Below the pieces are notes generated by a model. It saw only the letters and a program-made list of their open reading frames with translations, had not been told where the DNA came from and did not search any database. Shown one piece after another: positions 32,900-46,682 of a stretch of 64,000 nt of DNA. Source of the DNA: Eutrigla gurnardus (taxonomy: Eukaryota > Chordata > Actinopteri > Perciformes > Triglidae); NCBI GenBank assembly GCA_963514095.1, contig OY741275.1, positions 6,426,151-6,490,150 of the forward strand, written 5' to 3'. The translations under genes were made by a program, and so were the position numbers. Position 1 is the stretch's first letter; each line of letters opens with the position of its first letter.

Positions 32900-35800
32900 T
32901 TATTGCAGATGGGCAGCTTATTATGATCAAAGGTGAGAGGTCACTTTGCTGCATTGGTCTCGATGATTTAATGATTGTTCCATCTTTGCTTTTTTATACT
33001 CGAACTTCCTATCCAGAAAGCCAACTGCAAAAATTAACGAGTTAATTCCACAAATTAATCGTCCTGCATTAAGAGGTTAATTCTTACAGCACTACTAATT
33101 AAATTAACTGTTTGGCAAAAGTAGACAATGTTATTGACTTGAATCTTGCTAGCATAACATGAGCTTTCTGGCTCATAGCTGAGCCAAAGTTTTCTATGAG
33201 CTGAGCAGACTAGAAATATTTTCTATATATAATAATATATACTCCGTTTGCCAAGTCTTGTGGTCTGTCCTATTTGCTGGAACAGTCAACGTTTGCATTG
33301 AATAATGACTGTTCCAGGTAGAAGCAAACCTTCAGGGTAAACATTGAAACAGAATGACAGGCTTGGGAAAATGTCAGATTTTGGTTGCAAAATGGATGTA
33401 AAGAGAAATTAATGGTCTTCATTGTTTTAATGTTGCCAAGTGATCATGGTATAACGCCCTTTGAGGCGTCCATTACTTCATGGAGGCAAAATGTCGTCTG
33501 CTGCAATGGTCTGCCCTTTCCATTCATTCCTGATAATGGGGGGCATTATCCCTTAACTGATATTAATTTAGATAAGATAATTGTACTGTAAGACTAATGT
33601 TAATTTTCATGTCAATTGTCAACAATTCTTTCTATACAGCAAAAACATTGCTGGTACTTTCAAGCCTATCATTTCAGAATCCTAGTTTTCTGGTACAATA
33701 TACATTATCTTATCATTTACACATTCCCCGTTTTCAATTTTTCTCACACCATCACTCACCTAATATTATTCATACGCACAGAAACACTGTGTGTGTTTCA
33801 CAGATATTAACACCACCCGCTACATGGATGACACATGTGGAGCAGACTTCTAAGGCAGATTGATGTTGCACATGTATCAGCGTGTGCTGATACACAACCT
33901 GCTGTACAGATGTATGGATGCTGCTGTGAGGGAGAGATCCCTTCAGAGCAACAGTATGAAAAATTTGGCTCCGTTACAGCGTCTGACACTTTTGTGTGAT
34001 TCGCTATAAAAACCTCAAACTGAGATATAAAAGACGGATAAAGAGAAGATGTGAGAAAAGACCTGGGATAACATCACACAGTGTGCTCATAAACTCAGCT
34101 ATAGGCTTGTTAAGCAGCATTATCCCAAACAAATTGCATGCATATATGCACTTATATTCAGCATTGTTTTGAAGCACAATACCACCTGGTTTTATTTCGT
34201 CTTTGAAATGCTTTAAATTGTATATTCCTTCATTATCCGCAGGTGGCAGTTAAAGGTTCAACATTTTGGGCAACACTCATCTTGGCTCTCTTTCCTATGA
34301 GATGAGGAGATGAGTATCCTGTGCATTTAAGTCTGGAGCTGAAGTCAGAATGTGTGTAGCTTGCTCTCCTCAAAATGTCTAAATATGCCTGCAGACAACT
34401 CGAATGCTCACTCATTCATGTTATATCTTTCTTGTTAAATCGGCACACAAACAGAGATGTACCAATCATGGTTTCCTGGGGAGGAACTATTGTATTGTTA
34501 TTGTCATCAGAGTGAGATTACCATGTTTGGTACAATGGTGCCTGTTACAGCAAGTAAAACCTAAGCACCCCAACTGTATCTGGCAACCCGTACTATAGTC
34601 GGAGACACTGCACAGAAGTGCTGGTGGTGAAGGGGAAAACAGTTGTTTGTCTAGAAATAGTGACAGAAATTTTAAGCTAAGAGCTTCAGTATCAGGATGC
34701 CAGGAGTCAACTGAGCTTTTAAACATTATCTATTTCAACTGAAAACTGGGGCTTGATGTAAAAATCGATGTACTCAGAGCCGGAGTCATTACCGTTAATG
34801 TGTATTGCTTTAGTAACAGTAAAACAAACTTTTTTTTTTCATTTTGCTTTTTACTTTGCACAGACCCAGGCTTGCTGCAATTCTATCTTCCAATCTTTAC
34901 ACCTCTAGGTCAGGTAGGGACTCGTCGTCGTTACCACAGACTGAAGAAGCACACATCGTCACCGGGACGTCAACCATTCATATGTGGATGGCTGTTTTGA
35001 AGCCCTGAGTGGTCTTTGAGAGTTGCCATCTTGTTTTTGTGCATGAAGTGAACCCAGAGGGTGGAGCTGCAAAAACCGAGCGCTGACACATTTCGGTGAC
35101 CAAAATGTTACGAATAACTAAAAACACGCTGTGAAAGGCACAACTCTCAGACAGACAACGCTTGTACCTGTAGATCACCAGGTAGCCCATCGCATCAGAC
35201 ATCAAAGACACTGACCAGTATGTGACGTGTTGGGAGTGAGAACAGGTACAGTTCTAATGATCAGTTACTAGAAAACACCCACAGAAACCACGCCTGTAGA
35301 CGTTTTTCACAGCGGACATTTTGGCATGTCATAGCAGCAAATGGTGTAATTAATGAAATAAATAATAAGTGCATTCCATTTAGGTGATTTCCAAGGAGCA
35401 TGGTATTTTGCATGCTGGCTCACTAGCATAGCTTACTGGAACACTTCATTGAACTGAAATTTGTTTCACCTGTGATTTTCCTTAAAAAAGGTCTATTGAC
35501 CTGATTTTGGCAGCTACTCACTGTATCACAATTTCCAAACATGTCCACTTGGGGGCAGTGCCACAGTTTGTTGCTGGTGGTTTTCTTGCTTCATGCTGCT
35601 GGAGAAGTCAAATGTGGAACTTGTATGATGGAAGCCTCAAAGCCAACACGGCTGGACAGGCTCCCAGCATGGAAAATCCCTGTAGAGTCAGCTCCGTAAC
35701 TCAGATAACAACTGGGACTCAGGCAGTGCTTGGCCCTTTGTCTGGCTCCTATGTGGCATACATATGTGAGATGGATTACAGAACTTACAACAACAACAGC

Positions 35801-38800
35801 AACACATGGTTGAATCCCTTTCAAAGCTTTGACTCTACATCAAAACTCTGTCCAACAGAATGTGACAATAAAGAAAGGGCACGCATGAGAGAAGATTACG
35901 ATCAAACTTAAAGGATGCTGGTGCTGTCTGCGCAGTGATTGCCTTTGAGTAAACACCTCATGAATGTCTAATAATCCTGGCTGTCCAATAATGTTTATTA
36001 CAAGGATATTGAATGGGATTTCTAGCCACACGCATAAATGGAGCTTTAGAGGTTTCTCATATTGTTTGATGGGAAATAAAGAAAGAGATGAAGAGGAGAA
36101 GAGTCAAGAGGTCGAGGACGTGAGTATATGTCATCTTGGAGAACGCTCAAGAGACGTGCTCTCGGAGCCGCTTTCCTTCCACCCATAAATACCAGCTCAA
36201 TGAATGATATCCCACGCCACAGCCACGCGGGCATCATGTCAAGATCACAGATCTGCTCACCATGTGAGAGGCTAATCATCACTTCAAGGAAAACACAATG
36301 GCCCGTACAATATTTGAAAATAACTGTTCACTGTTACAGAGCCGAATGTTTTACTGTAACAAGGTGGACTGATGGTTAAGTTACGGCACTGACATTCAAC
36401 TATTTCAACTTACGTACTCGAGTAATAACGAATATAACATGTGAGATAAAAAGGGAAGGTGGTGTTGGATAGCTTAAACAAACACAGGACTTTCATCTAG
36501 GAGACCTCTCTGCATGTTCGGTCACCAAACATTAACTTTACGCTCGTTATATGATGTCACGTATGAAAGTTTTCTGAGGGCAGTTGTTATTTATTCATGA
36601 TAGTTATGACATTAGGCTTGTCACGTTGCAGTTGTCGATACAGTTACATTAGTTTGTTACATTGTGCTACGTTTTGGTCATTATGTTGTCACATTATGTT
36701 GTTATGTTACGTTATGGATGTTGCCTTAAAGTTGTGAGGTTACATTGTTCTGTTGCGTTGATATGGTTACATTACATTGTTGCGTTATTTGTTTTCAACA
36801 CAAACCATCTATTTTCAATCTAAAACAAGCGGTTTCACGTCGTCCACGTGGCACTGTGTGTTTCTGCATGTCTGATGAGAGGCTGATAAGAAACTAATTC
36901 ATGAAACGTATTTAGGGTTCACGTCGACTTTCAACATATTCATGGTTTGCAGAAATGTTGGATAGCAAATTTTCCCTGGAGACTGGGTTGGTTTATTGAA
37001 CTGCGTGGAGGAAGCAGAAGAAACAACACTCAAATATGTTCCACTTATAAAGTTGTTATGGCAAACATGTTAGCAAATTGTTGCCACTTTACACATCAAG
37101 CAGACCCAGAACAACATCAACACTTATTCTGAGTTTCTAAATATAAGTTCAATATTCACTCTCCTTTTAACAGACAACTCCAGAGGGAGATATCTGTCTC
37201 AGCAGCAGAACTCTCCACTTAACAATGAACCCACCGTTGTGGAAAAGACAGAAACAGTCATTGCATCTTATGTTTGTATGAAAGATATCGACTAATGCAG
37301 CTTTAAAACGCTTTCCGATCTCCAGAAATCTATGGGAATTAACAATTATGTGATGTAATAGATGCTTTGTTATTTTGTGTGCATATTTTATGTGATTTTA
37401 ACGTGATCAATTCATAGATCATGAGGATTTCTGTGATAGTATGTGGAGGAAACATGAATAAACATGAATAAAAGTCGTAATGATTTAACCGTAATGTAAA
37501 GGGAAATACTGCAGGTGAAAATGGTGAAAATATAACCAATACCATGAAACTCGTGATTACTCACAGGACAGAACTATGAAAACAAGTTTTCTCACATATA
37601 AGAGTCAAAGGTTTTTACAGAGACAATTTTGATACCTCTTTGTATTTTAAATAAATACATCAGAAAAGATTGTGAACAGCCATAAACATTTTCACCATGT
37701 TTTAAATAATAAAATGTGAATAGAAAGATAATTGTGTACATGTATATAATTGTATAAATCTATTAATGGCATTCAAACAAACCCCTCCGTATAACCTTCA
37801 GGATGTAGATGAATGAAATTGTGAAGTTTGGTAATCAACTCCCCCCACTTGACAAGGTTGTCTGCGTATAAACGTTTCTGAAAAAGTATGTTTAAATATG
37901 CAAATGGTAACTTTTGGTGAAATACAGACTCAAATAAACACATTGCCTTAAATAAATGTGGCTACTTTTCCATTCTCACAGTCTTGGTATCTTTTGCAGT
38001 GTTCCTCTCAGACCAGACCTGCTGGAACAGGTTTAAGTCCTCAGAGGAACATTGGAACCACATTAGTGCGGGACACTTTGATTTCAGTTTGTGGAGAAAT
38101 ATAAAAGATTAGCAAAACTAGTGGCTCAAGTTAGGATCATTGACTTGTTGACAGCAACCTTTAACTGAAGGTGTGATTTTTTGTGTATTTGGTTTTAAAA
38201 GTGTATAAGGGGCTTTGGGGTTAAACAGTGGTAGATGCCAATTTCCAGAACACTGTTAAAGAAATGTAAGGATTATTAAATCTGTTCATTCTCCTACAAT
38301 TATGTCCTTTATTAATTTGTATTTTTTAAGACCTTCATTCAACAGGATGGACTCTTGAGCCTTTTGAACATTCTCACACAACAAGTCTGTACTGTCAGTT
38401 TGTTTCTAGGGAAACACATTTTGTCATGGTTAATGTTTGCTATTGATGTATCACAAATGAGTTTCAAATGAGTCTGAGCAGGAAGAAGGTTGGGGTGGTG
38501 GACTACAGGAGACAGTTTTAGTCAAGTTTTAATTTGAATCAATTCCTCATTTTAAGGTCATTTGTTTGCTTCACAAACTAATTAAGTACTTTTGTCACAT
38601 TATATGTTTTGCTTTGTTTCAATACATCGTTAACCACATGTTTCTAAATCAGTGACTGTAAACCAGGAGAAAATATGTTTCCCTTGAAACGTAATTGAGA
38701 GTGCAGTTTAGTTTATAGGGGAACGTTATTTTGTAGGAAACAGGGTTGTGTACTGTATGTTTCCTTTCACTTTCATTCATTTAGTTTGAAAGTTAAGCCA

Positions 38801-41800
38801 CCTGGTGTCCTAAAACTGATGATCCAACACAACAAAACCGCATCGTGAATTATGTTTTGAGGGAAACATGTTTTGTCGTTTCAAACAGGTCCGTGTAGTG
38901 AGGAGGCCGGGGGGTTATTGACTTTCACACATGGGACTGCTCCCAACCAACTACTTTTATTGCATTTTTGTTTTGTTTCAGTTTCAGAGTCATTTTAAGC
39001 CAAACCAAAAAACTAAACTGAGCAAAGTCGTTTTGCCGCCTAATCATAATTATATAGTTTTGCAGCATTTTTTGTTTTTTCAAACTGTTTAAAGTGGCAA
39101 ACATAATTTAAGCATAATAATACATAATAAACAGAATTTAGTTGTATGGCAATATAATCATGTCGGAGACAGGGTTGGATACTATATGCATCGTTTTCTT
39201 TCACATTTATTTTAAAGCCAAGACACCCCAGTGGAGTTAAACTCTCCCCATCGGCAGTCCAAACACATCCACCTTGCTCCTGTGCATCTGCAGTAACGGC
39301 TGGCAGGTGATGGAGGATGAGAGATTGTGTGATTTCCTCTTGTGCAGAGAGAAAAGGATTCCCAAAGAGATCTTACCAGGAAGCCACGGGCCTTAAACAG
39401 CCTGTCGGGGATTACTGCAAGATCTGCTCTGAGCCGGGCTGACAGAGAAATATAGCTTCCAACACATCCATGCCTCTTTTATCAGCCGTGGCAAGGAAGA
39501 CGGGCATGTGGGACATTTTTTCTTTCTAATTCCTTTCTCTCTGTTTTGGGAAGAAGGGAATGGAGGTGAGGAGAGTAGAGGCGGAGGGCAGCGTTCCTTC
39601 TTTCCATCAGAGATGCAGAGCTGAGGACTTCTGCCAACGAGCAGAGCTTTGAAAGTGAAACGTAAGAATGGCAGATCACAGAGGCCAAAGAAAAATGATA
39701 TTCTCCTCGTTACGACTCCCCCGGCCAGGCCCTTTGTTGTGGGGGCTTCTGCTTTTAACTGGAAACAGGTCCAGGCGCCTCCTGTGTTTCTGCAGTGTCC
39801 CACACACTCACACACACGTGTGCATGTGCTCGGGCGTACGGTGCGATCGGGCACACTCGCATTCAAGCCCGCCATCATTTCCCCACCAGCTAAAGCCTGG
39901 TGACAGCTTGTTAAACCTGATGCCACATGCAAAGCCTCGCTCTCGGCGGGATCTTTGTCCTCACCTGTCTGCGAGGGCGGAGGGCGGCCAAGTGGGGGCG
40001 TCCCACCGTAGATGGCAGGTGGAAACCAAAGGCTGCTTTGCAGGAACAGGAGAGGAGCCTGCACCGTGATCAATCTGGCAACACCATCCTGTTCTCTCTC
40101 TATCTGACACTGGAAAGTATGTGAGAACCTGACATCTGATCTGGTTACCGAGAGTTGTTATCAGATGCATCCCATTTAATTTGATGAGACGGAGAATGCA
40201 AAATATTCTCAACGTGCCATCACCATTCTGCATCACATGATCGTGTCCTTTGAGATCAAAAGAGTCACACACTGTGCATGTGGAAACAAAGGCTCGCTCC
40301 TCGCTATATGATGAGTTTGCCATGTTGTCGTGCTGTCCAAATGTTTAGTGAGAATTATGAGACCCTATATAGTGGACTCAAAGTTTCCCACAATTCATCT
40401 TGAAAAGTCACTGACTGAGGATTTTATACCATCATGCATTGCGCAACATTGCAGGCTGAGTGGAGTAGATAGTCACGACACAAGCGGCCACAAAGTACTT
40501 TTATTTATTCATTCATTTGGGAAAATAGACTTATTGCCTCCTCATCGACAACAGTTCTTACCTTTCACAATAAAAGCCCTAGATATTTCCACAGTATCAC
40601 CAGGGGAACATAACTTCACTCAGAGTATTTCAAGAAGAGGCAACTCAAAACATTAGCGTACACTAAGTATTTATTACCATAAAATATGTTTGTATTTGCA
40701 GTTGTTCTGGCACATTTTAAGAGAAAATGAGCGTCCGAAATTGTTTTTTCATTTTGCCGATGAGTTCACTATACAGTCCTCTACATAAAACTCCCTGGAT
40801 GAGGAGTGAGGAGTGAAAGAGTGATTTCAGATGCAACCAAAGTCTGCATAATGGCCCCGTCATTGTCTCTGCTTCATTTTCACCGTTGGAGCCGCTGGTT
40901 CCCACAGAGTCGAAGTGCTGGAGCTCTGATCCTGTTTCCCTGGTTTGGATGTTTTGTTGTACATTAAAGACTTTTAGCCTCAAATAGATAAAATGTAATT
41001 ATATCTCCTTATGCAGATGAGGTGAGACTATTCCACTCCATTTCAGCACCTGTTCCATGAGATCAGATGACTCCACATGATAAGAAGGCGGTTTTGCATT
41101 AAAAACAGATTTGCTTTTTCTTCAATAAAGTCAGATTACAGCTGTCTGTGTTGGATTAAAATGACTATTTTAAATGGAGCGCTTAAATGAAACACCCCAG
41201 AGCCAACTGCAGCACAACATCTCACTTCATCCCTCGAAGAAATACCAACACATACACACCCTAACTCCAAATACATGAACAGTCATGCTTTCCATTTGCT
41301 ATCTGATACAGCTTGTATTTGTGTGCTCTTTTGAATCAGAGAATGTATAAAACGAATGTGGCGCCACTTTTCATTTGGTAAAAAATGCTTTGTGTGCCCG
41401 GCGCCCTGCTCCCATATTTTGGGGGGCGAGGGGCGAACCAAAGGGCGTCAGAGGCAGTGCCAGAGCCTGTGGCCTGGGTGGGCGTAGCGTTAGCATGTGA
41501 GCACTCATCTTTTTGGGATTAAAAGACGAGGTGATTGACAACGTTTAGTGTTTCGCTGGCAAGATTCAAAGACCTTATTTTGATTCATTCACACACACAT
41601 GCATGCTTACACACAGAAACAAATGCGTGCACATGCGTATCCTTCCTGAGCCAACTGGTCATGAGAAAAGCCCACAATTTGTCCAGATTTCATCAGAGCA
41701 GGAAGAGTTTAGCATACTGTCTGTAATGCATAACAAATCCAAAGCCCCCTCTGCCAAACCATACAATCAAAGGCCCAGATTTGACAAAAACAACTGCAGT

Positions 41801-42860
41801 CATCTTGCTGTAAAACCCAGTTATTTGGGGATGAAGGATCTTGGGTTTGCACATACAAGAGCTCCAGTAAAACATATTTAACCTTTCACCTCTTTAATGC
41901 TAACTTGAAAGCCTGCTGTTGTCTCTCACTGCTTTCATATTGGCAGTGACACAGTCAGTCAGTAAAGTGATTCCCGCGCCTCTCGCCTCCATCTTGTTCC
42001 ACATCTGCTGCATATCATTAAATGGAAAAATCCAGTAAAAAATATTTACTTCCCTAAGGCTTCTTGAGTTAAAAATACTTTCCCAGTTGTGTTTGGATTG
42101 ATTGAGCTCTGAGAAATGGTGACGGTCCTTCTTTATGTGCAGCTGTCACAAATCAGGTGTCTGATTTTCATCAGTCGATCCAATCCTGTGAAAGATTAGC
42201 GTTTCACAGCAGAGAGACCAATGTGGAGACTGATTTACTTCCAGGGAAATTAACCGACTTGAATATTAACTTATTTAATCATTATAATTGAATCATTACT
42301 CATTTGAAACGGGACATTTAGAGTATTGCATTGCTGTCAGAAAGTCTTTTCTATGCTCTCTTCAAAGCCACCAGACTCCTTTGAAACAAACAGTAGTTTG
42401 ACCTCTCAGAACACAGGAGATGCTGGTCTACAGGTGCGTCGATCGGTTAGTTTGTTTGTGTTAATTGAGTGTTTGAAAGGTAGCTCAGCTTCACGTCACA
42501 CAATTCAATAAATAAATTAGAAAAGCCGTTTGAGTGCTGGATGCTGAAAAGCCGACGCAACGCTGAACTGCTGGTTTAAATGCAAATGTCAGAGATTGAA
42601 GTAGTAATATTTGCTTTTTGGTGTCGGTTAACATGAGAGTCTACGCAGCAGTTGGTTTCAGGTCCTGTGGCCAAATGTGTCAGTCTGTTGGCTTTCACAG
42701 TGACTTGAAATTAAAGAGCACACATTTCCCTCCATTTTGACCTGAAACTATGTATGAAGAGTGAAAATTGTATGAATGAGAGCAAATTAAAGCATTTCTT
42801 TTATTAAATGATTTGAAAGCTCCTCCCCACTCTAACTGTTGGCTTCTACTTCAAAGAACG
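32900..42860. other. Long gene-free stretch
   Basis: No open frame here resembles a protein, including the longest ones near 35507-35911 (plus) and 39393-40073 (minus). The region 36600-36790 is a loose run of TTACATTGTTG/TTATGTT words. At 38360-39250 two diverged copies of a block with GGAAACA and TTTCCTTTCAC-type words occur. GC-richer blocks at 39280-40120 and 41390-41560 are candidate regulatory sequence but nothing specific is provable. Confidence 0.5.
33873..33894. other. Perfect hairpin, 9-bp stem
   Basis: TGTATCAGC, loop GTGT, then GCTGATACA. No T-run follows and there is no sign of a small RNA gene; probably incidental. Confidence 0.4.
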
Positions 42861-42864
42861 TTTA

Positions 42865-43125
42865 AAGGCAGACTAGGTGGGGAAAAAAACAGATTTTGAC
42901 TTTGAATGCATCGCCAAACTAAAAAAGTCCCGCCCCCTTCGTTCAGACCTCTGTTCCAACTTGTCAACTTTTGATTGGACGGGGTTTTTACAGTCCTTCC
43001 ACGGGCCACAAATTAAACTTTTATTTATTTGTGTCAGGGCATTTCATTTATTCATCAATATGTTATGAGGATTTTCAAGTAATATTACAAACAGTGTTTC
43101 TGAATAGAATTACCTACTCAACCTT
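42865..43125. mobile_element. 261-bp TA-flanked MITE
   Basis: The ends are AAGGCAGACTAGGT and ACCTACTCAACCTT (inverted, two mismatches), with TA at 42863-42864 and 43126-43127. A partial second copy in the other orientation begins at about 48329. Confidence 0.68.
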
Positions 43126-45479
43126 TAATGTCTAAAGAAGTTTGAATGGGATTTAAATGTTGTTTTACACCCAGAATGTTCAAAAGGAGTTTCTATATGA
43201 ATATATGAATGAGTAGATAGCAGTCGACAATTCATGAATTTGTATCAAGTTTGAAAGTTTGTCCATTCATTTAAACATTGAACAGAATATGTTGAATATT
43301 TCTGAAAGTAGCCTATTAGCACACATGTCCTAATTGAGCTGAGCGTTTAGATGTTTAAATGAAGATTCTAAAATTAAATTAATGAAATATGAGGAATGAG
43401 TAAGATGATGAAAAAAATGACAAATTAAAAGTAAAAACATAAAATGTAAATGGGGAACGTACAGGAGAATGTATGGTGTGATGTTTCCAGCATTCACGCC
43501 AAATAATACATCATACCTGTGAGTCATGTTCTGACAGGTAAAATGACTCCTACAATATTACATTCTCACAATTAAACTACAAGGTCAATTACTCTCCAAT
43601 GTATTGTTTCCAGACCAAAGCGTCACACCTTACCAAACATAAACCGTTACAAAATGACAGTTAGGTTCAAACAAACCTAGTTTGTAAGGTTTAGTGAGAA
43701 AATGCTTCATCACTATGAAATTGAAACAAAAGTGCTTGGTTATGATTATGTTTTTATGTTCGGGGACACAGACATCAGTCTCCTGTGTTTGTACCATCCA
43801 GACCTACAACCACTTCCGTAGACTCGTTGGAAACTAATTTCTGATACTTCAAGAACAAAAATCTATGACAAAATATGTCTTCGTTTCGATCCCTCGAAGC
43901 AAAAATCACAATGCAGTTGTGATTTGTGGGAAATGTAGTTTTTAGGAGCACAGGTTGAAAATGCATACACATATAAATAAATGCATACTATGTGTATGTG
44001 TTATTATGCCAGTTTCCACAGTATTTGTCCAGGTAATGCTGATAACATTCGTTATTACCTTTGTCCAAAGAGAACCAAACATTATGATAACAAATTAATG
44101 TTTCAGCCACATAAAAATCACAAGTGTCAAACATTCTGTGGCTGCGGATTTACTTAAAAATTGGATTGGATTCCTGCTCCAAGAGGTCAAATAGTTTTTG
44201 TTAAAGGAGTCTTTAAGTAAAAAGGTGTCTTTGAAGAGAGTACAGATGACGCCTTCACTTCCCCGACAGCAAGATAAAGCGGTGAAAATATTCTAAATAT
44301 AGCGTACGTTTAGTTTGATGTTGATTTATCTTTTAGCCGTCTAAAAGACAGCAGCACTGCTCTGTTTCTCCAAACTCCATCTAGATGAAACACTGACTAT
44401 AAAGTTCCTCACACAACCCGATTTAAAACCATCCAAACCGTCCGTAAAGATATCTTGCTGACATGGTGTTCGTATTAGGAGTAATGCATCGCTGTCGCGG
44501 CTTCAGCAATCTTTCACCCGTTTGTCCAAAGCCTCAAACAAGTCTGCAGTGAGGCATGTGACTCCTCCATCACTTCAGTAATGGAGACGATATGTCTCTG
44601 CGTTCCTCTGAATTAACTCTCGTCTTTCGTTAACGTGGAACAGATTATCTTAAGTGTGTTCACAGCTGCAATATTTATTTGTTTTTTGCTATTAAAGTAC
44701 TTGGGTGCTGGTTTTTAATAGATGTGCACAACATTCTGTCGGAACTAACAGTCCCAAAGTGATTGTAGTTGGGAAGGAAAGTGTGAGGCTATTAATATAA
44801 ACACGATAAATGTTTAAATACTGAAACCACACACTTGGGTATCTCAACTTGCCAAAAACGTTCAGCTAATTTCAGCATTTAAAAAAGAAAAGCACTAAAT
44901 TATAGCTCGGGGATTCTTCATTGACATGTTGTTTTCATATTTCTTTCCCACTGGAGTCCATAAAAAATGTGTTTATTTTTCACCCGAACGTCTCTGTGAT
45001 CTAATACTATGTTTTCCAAAGCAGCTTTCCATCTAGATTATATTCTCCAATGTAAAGCACAAAACCAAACTCGGTGCTGTAATACTTCTGAAACAAACCA
45101 GACCAGGAAAGACAGACAGTTCCCCTGACCTTTGCCTCAGATCACGTAATAAAAATGAAATGGAGGTTTCGCCCGTTAAATCCCAGACCACTTTGTTCTC
45201 CGAGGTAAACAGTATAAATCGAAGACTTTTTTTTTGTATCGGCTGAATCTCTGGCAGCTCTGCCGAACAGCCCACTTATCCAGCATGTGCAAGGTATTAT
45301 TTGTATGTGTATGCATGTTGCCATGGGTGTTTGCACGTATGTGTCCGCCCACAAATGATCACACCTGCCTGTCTCTATTCAACACCATCCAGTTTCAAGC
45401 CAGGAGGAGACGTGAAGGCCAGAGACATCCCTCAGTCATGTATAATATATAGCGGCTGTGGCCTCTTCCTCCCCTCCAG

Positions 45480-45690
45480 AGGAAACAAAAAAGAAGCAGC
45501 AGGAATGAGTATGGAGTTTGGTTTGATTCTAATTGGTCAGGTTATTATTGATGCGATTTGCATAATCTGCACGAAGGGAGCGGCGAGGCTCGGAGAGAGA
45601 TCTGATTAGAGAAAATGTCACAGCGGATTCACATTTCAGCAGCAACTGATTGGACATGAAGCTTTTCCAAATGAGCCTCCAGGACACGTG
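45480..45690. promoter_or_regulatory. Candidate noncoding regulatory block
   Basis: Within 200 bp there are several homeodomain/POU-like words: TCTAATTGGTC, ATTGATGCGATTTGCATAAT (octamer-like ATTTGCATAA), TGATTAGAG and CTGATTGGAC. There is no coding potential and no repeat signature. Density of such sites in a gene-free interval suggests an enhancer, but conservation cannot be tested here. Confidence 0.22.
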
Positions 45691-46462
45691 AAACGTCTTC
45701 AGATGACGAGGAGGAGAAGAAGAAGAAAAGATGTGGAAGAAAGAGAAGAAAACAGCGAAGAGGAGGGCAAGCGGGGGAGTATTGTGATCCCATTCTTATT
45801 TCATGGAGACACTAAATCAAAGCTCGCTGGATTTCCAATGATCAGAAAGAATCATTCCAGAGTATTTATTACATATTGTGAAGTGGAAGAGCTGCGCTCT
45901 CCATGAGTTTTATGTGTCTTTTTTATTATCATGAAGTCTTTGTGTGTCCCAAGTCAAGTTCAAGTATTCACCCCAGTAAAAGGGTTCACACAGCCAGGCA
46001 TGAGGACGCGGAGTTATGAGACAAGTCGAGCTTTTGTGCCCCCCCCCAAAAAGAACTTCAAAGGTTTTTATTCTTTTATTATGGAACTTTATTTCCTTGG
46101 AGAGAAAATAAGCGATTATTCAGTGTTTTGCTGAAAGGAAGAAAATGACAACAGCAGACACACTAACGATCTCTGAAGCTGCTGCGAGGCACTTTCCTCG
46201 ACACCACACTATCCGTCACGTTATTTTCAACAGTGATTTCACGTCTAATCTGTCACTCCACACGCCTCAAAGACAGCAGGAAATCTTCTGATTTGCACTG
46301 CAAGGAAAGCTACACTATTAACACAATGGTTGTGGGGGAAACTAGTGTATGCTCACATAAAATACTACACTCCGTGTCAGATTTTGAATGTTTACAACTT
46401 TCACGCTCCTCCCCCACGACCACCGAGCTCCTTCCCCTCGACTTCATGCCCTTTGAAATCCC

Positions 46463-46682
46463 TTAAGGCCCCCACACACCGCCCAGACGTCCAACTGCCT
46501 TATCCGACCACTCTCCGCCCACTCTGTTGCCTCTCGTCTGACCCGTTTGGCAGAAAAGTTGCGTTGTACACACCGCTTCGACGTGCTTCCGACAACACAG
46601 CATATGTGTTCCCGACCTCGTCCGAGCCTCTCCAAACGCTTCAGACGTCCAACGGTTGGGCCGGTGTGTTCCTGCCTTTAGA
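46463..46682. mobile_element. MITE-like element with CACACACCG ends
   Basis: The ends are TTAAGGCCCCCACACACCG and CCGGTGTGTTCCTGCCTTTA, imperfect inverted repeats. ACGTCC words are repeated inside. No clear target duplication. Confidence 0.5.

Noticed and set aside
33873..33894. Hairpin as a small-RNA gene
   Set aside because: Stem is only 9 bp and too short for a miRNA precursor; no promoter or terminator features.
35507..35911. 134-codon plus-strand open frame
   Set aside because: No recognisable motif or signal peptide; codon pattern looks random.
39393..40073. 226-codon minus-strand open frame
   Set aside because: Composition is odd (Pro/Ser/Cys patches), with no domain, no plausible splice context and no family resemblance. 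Likely chance in GC-richer DNA.
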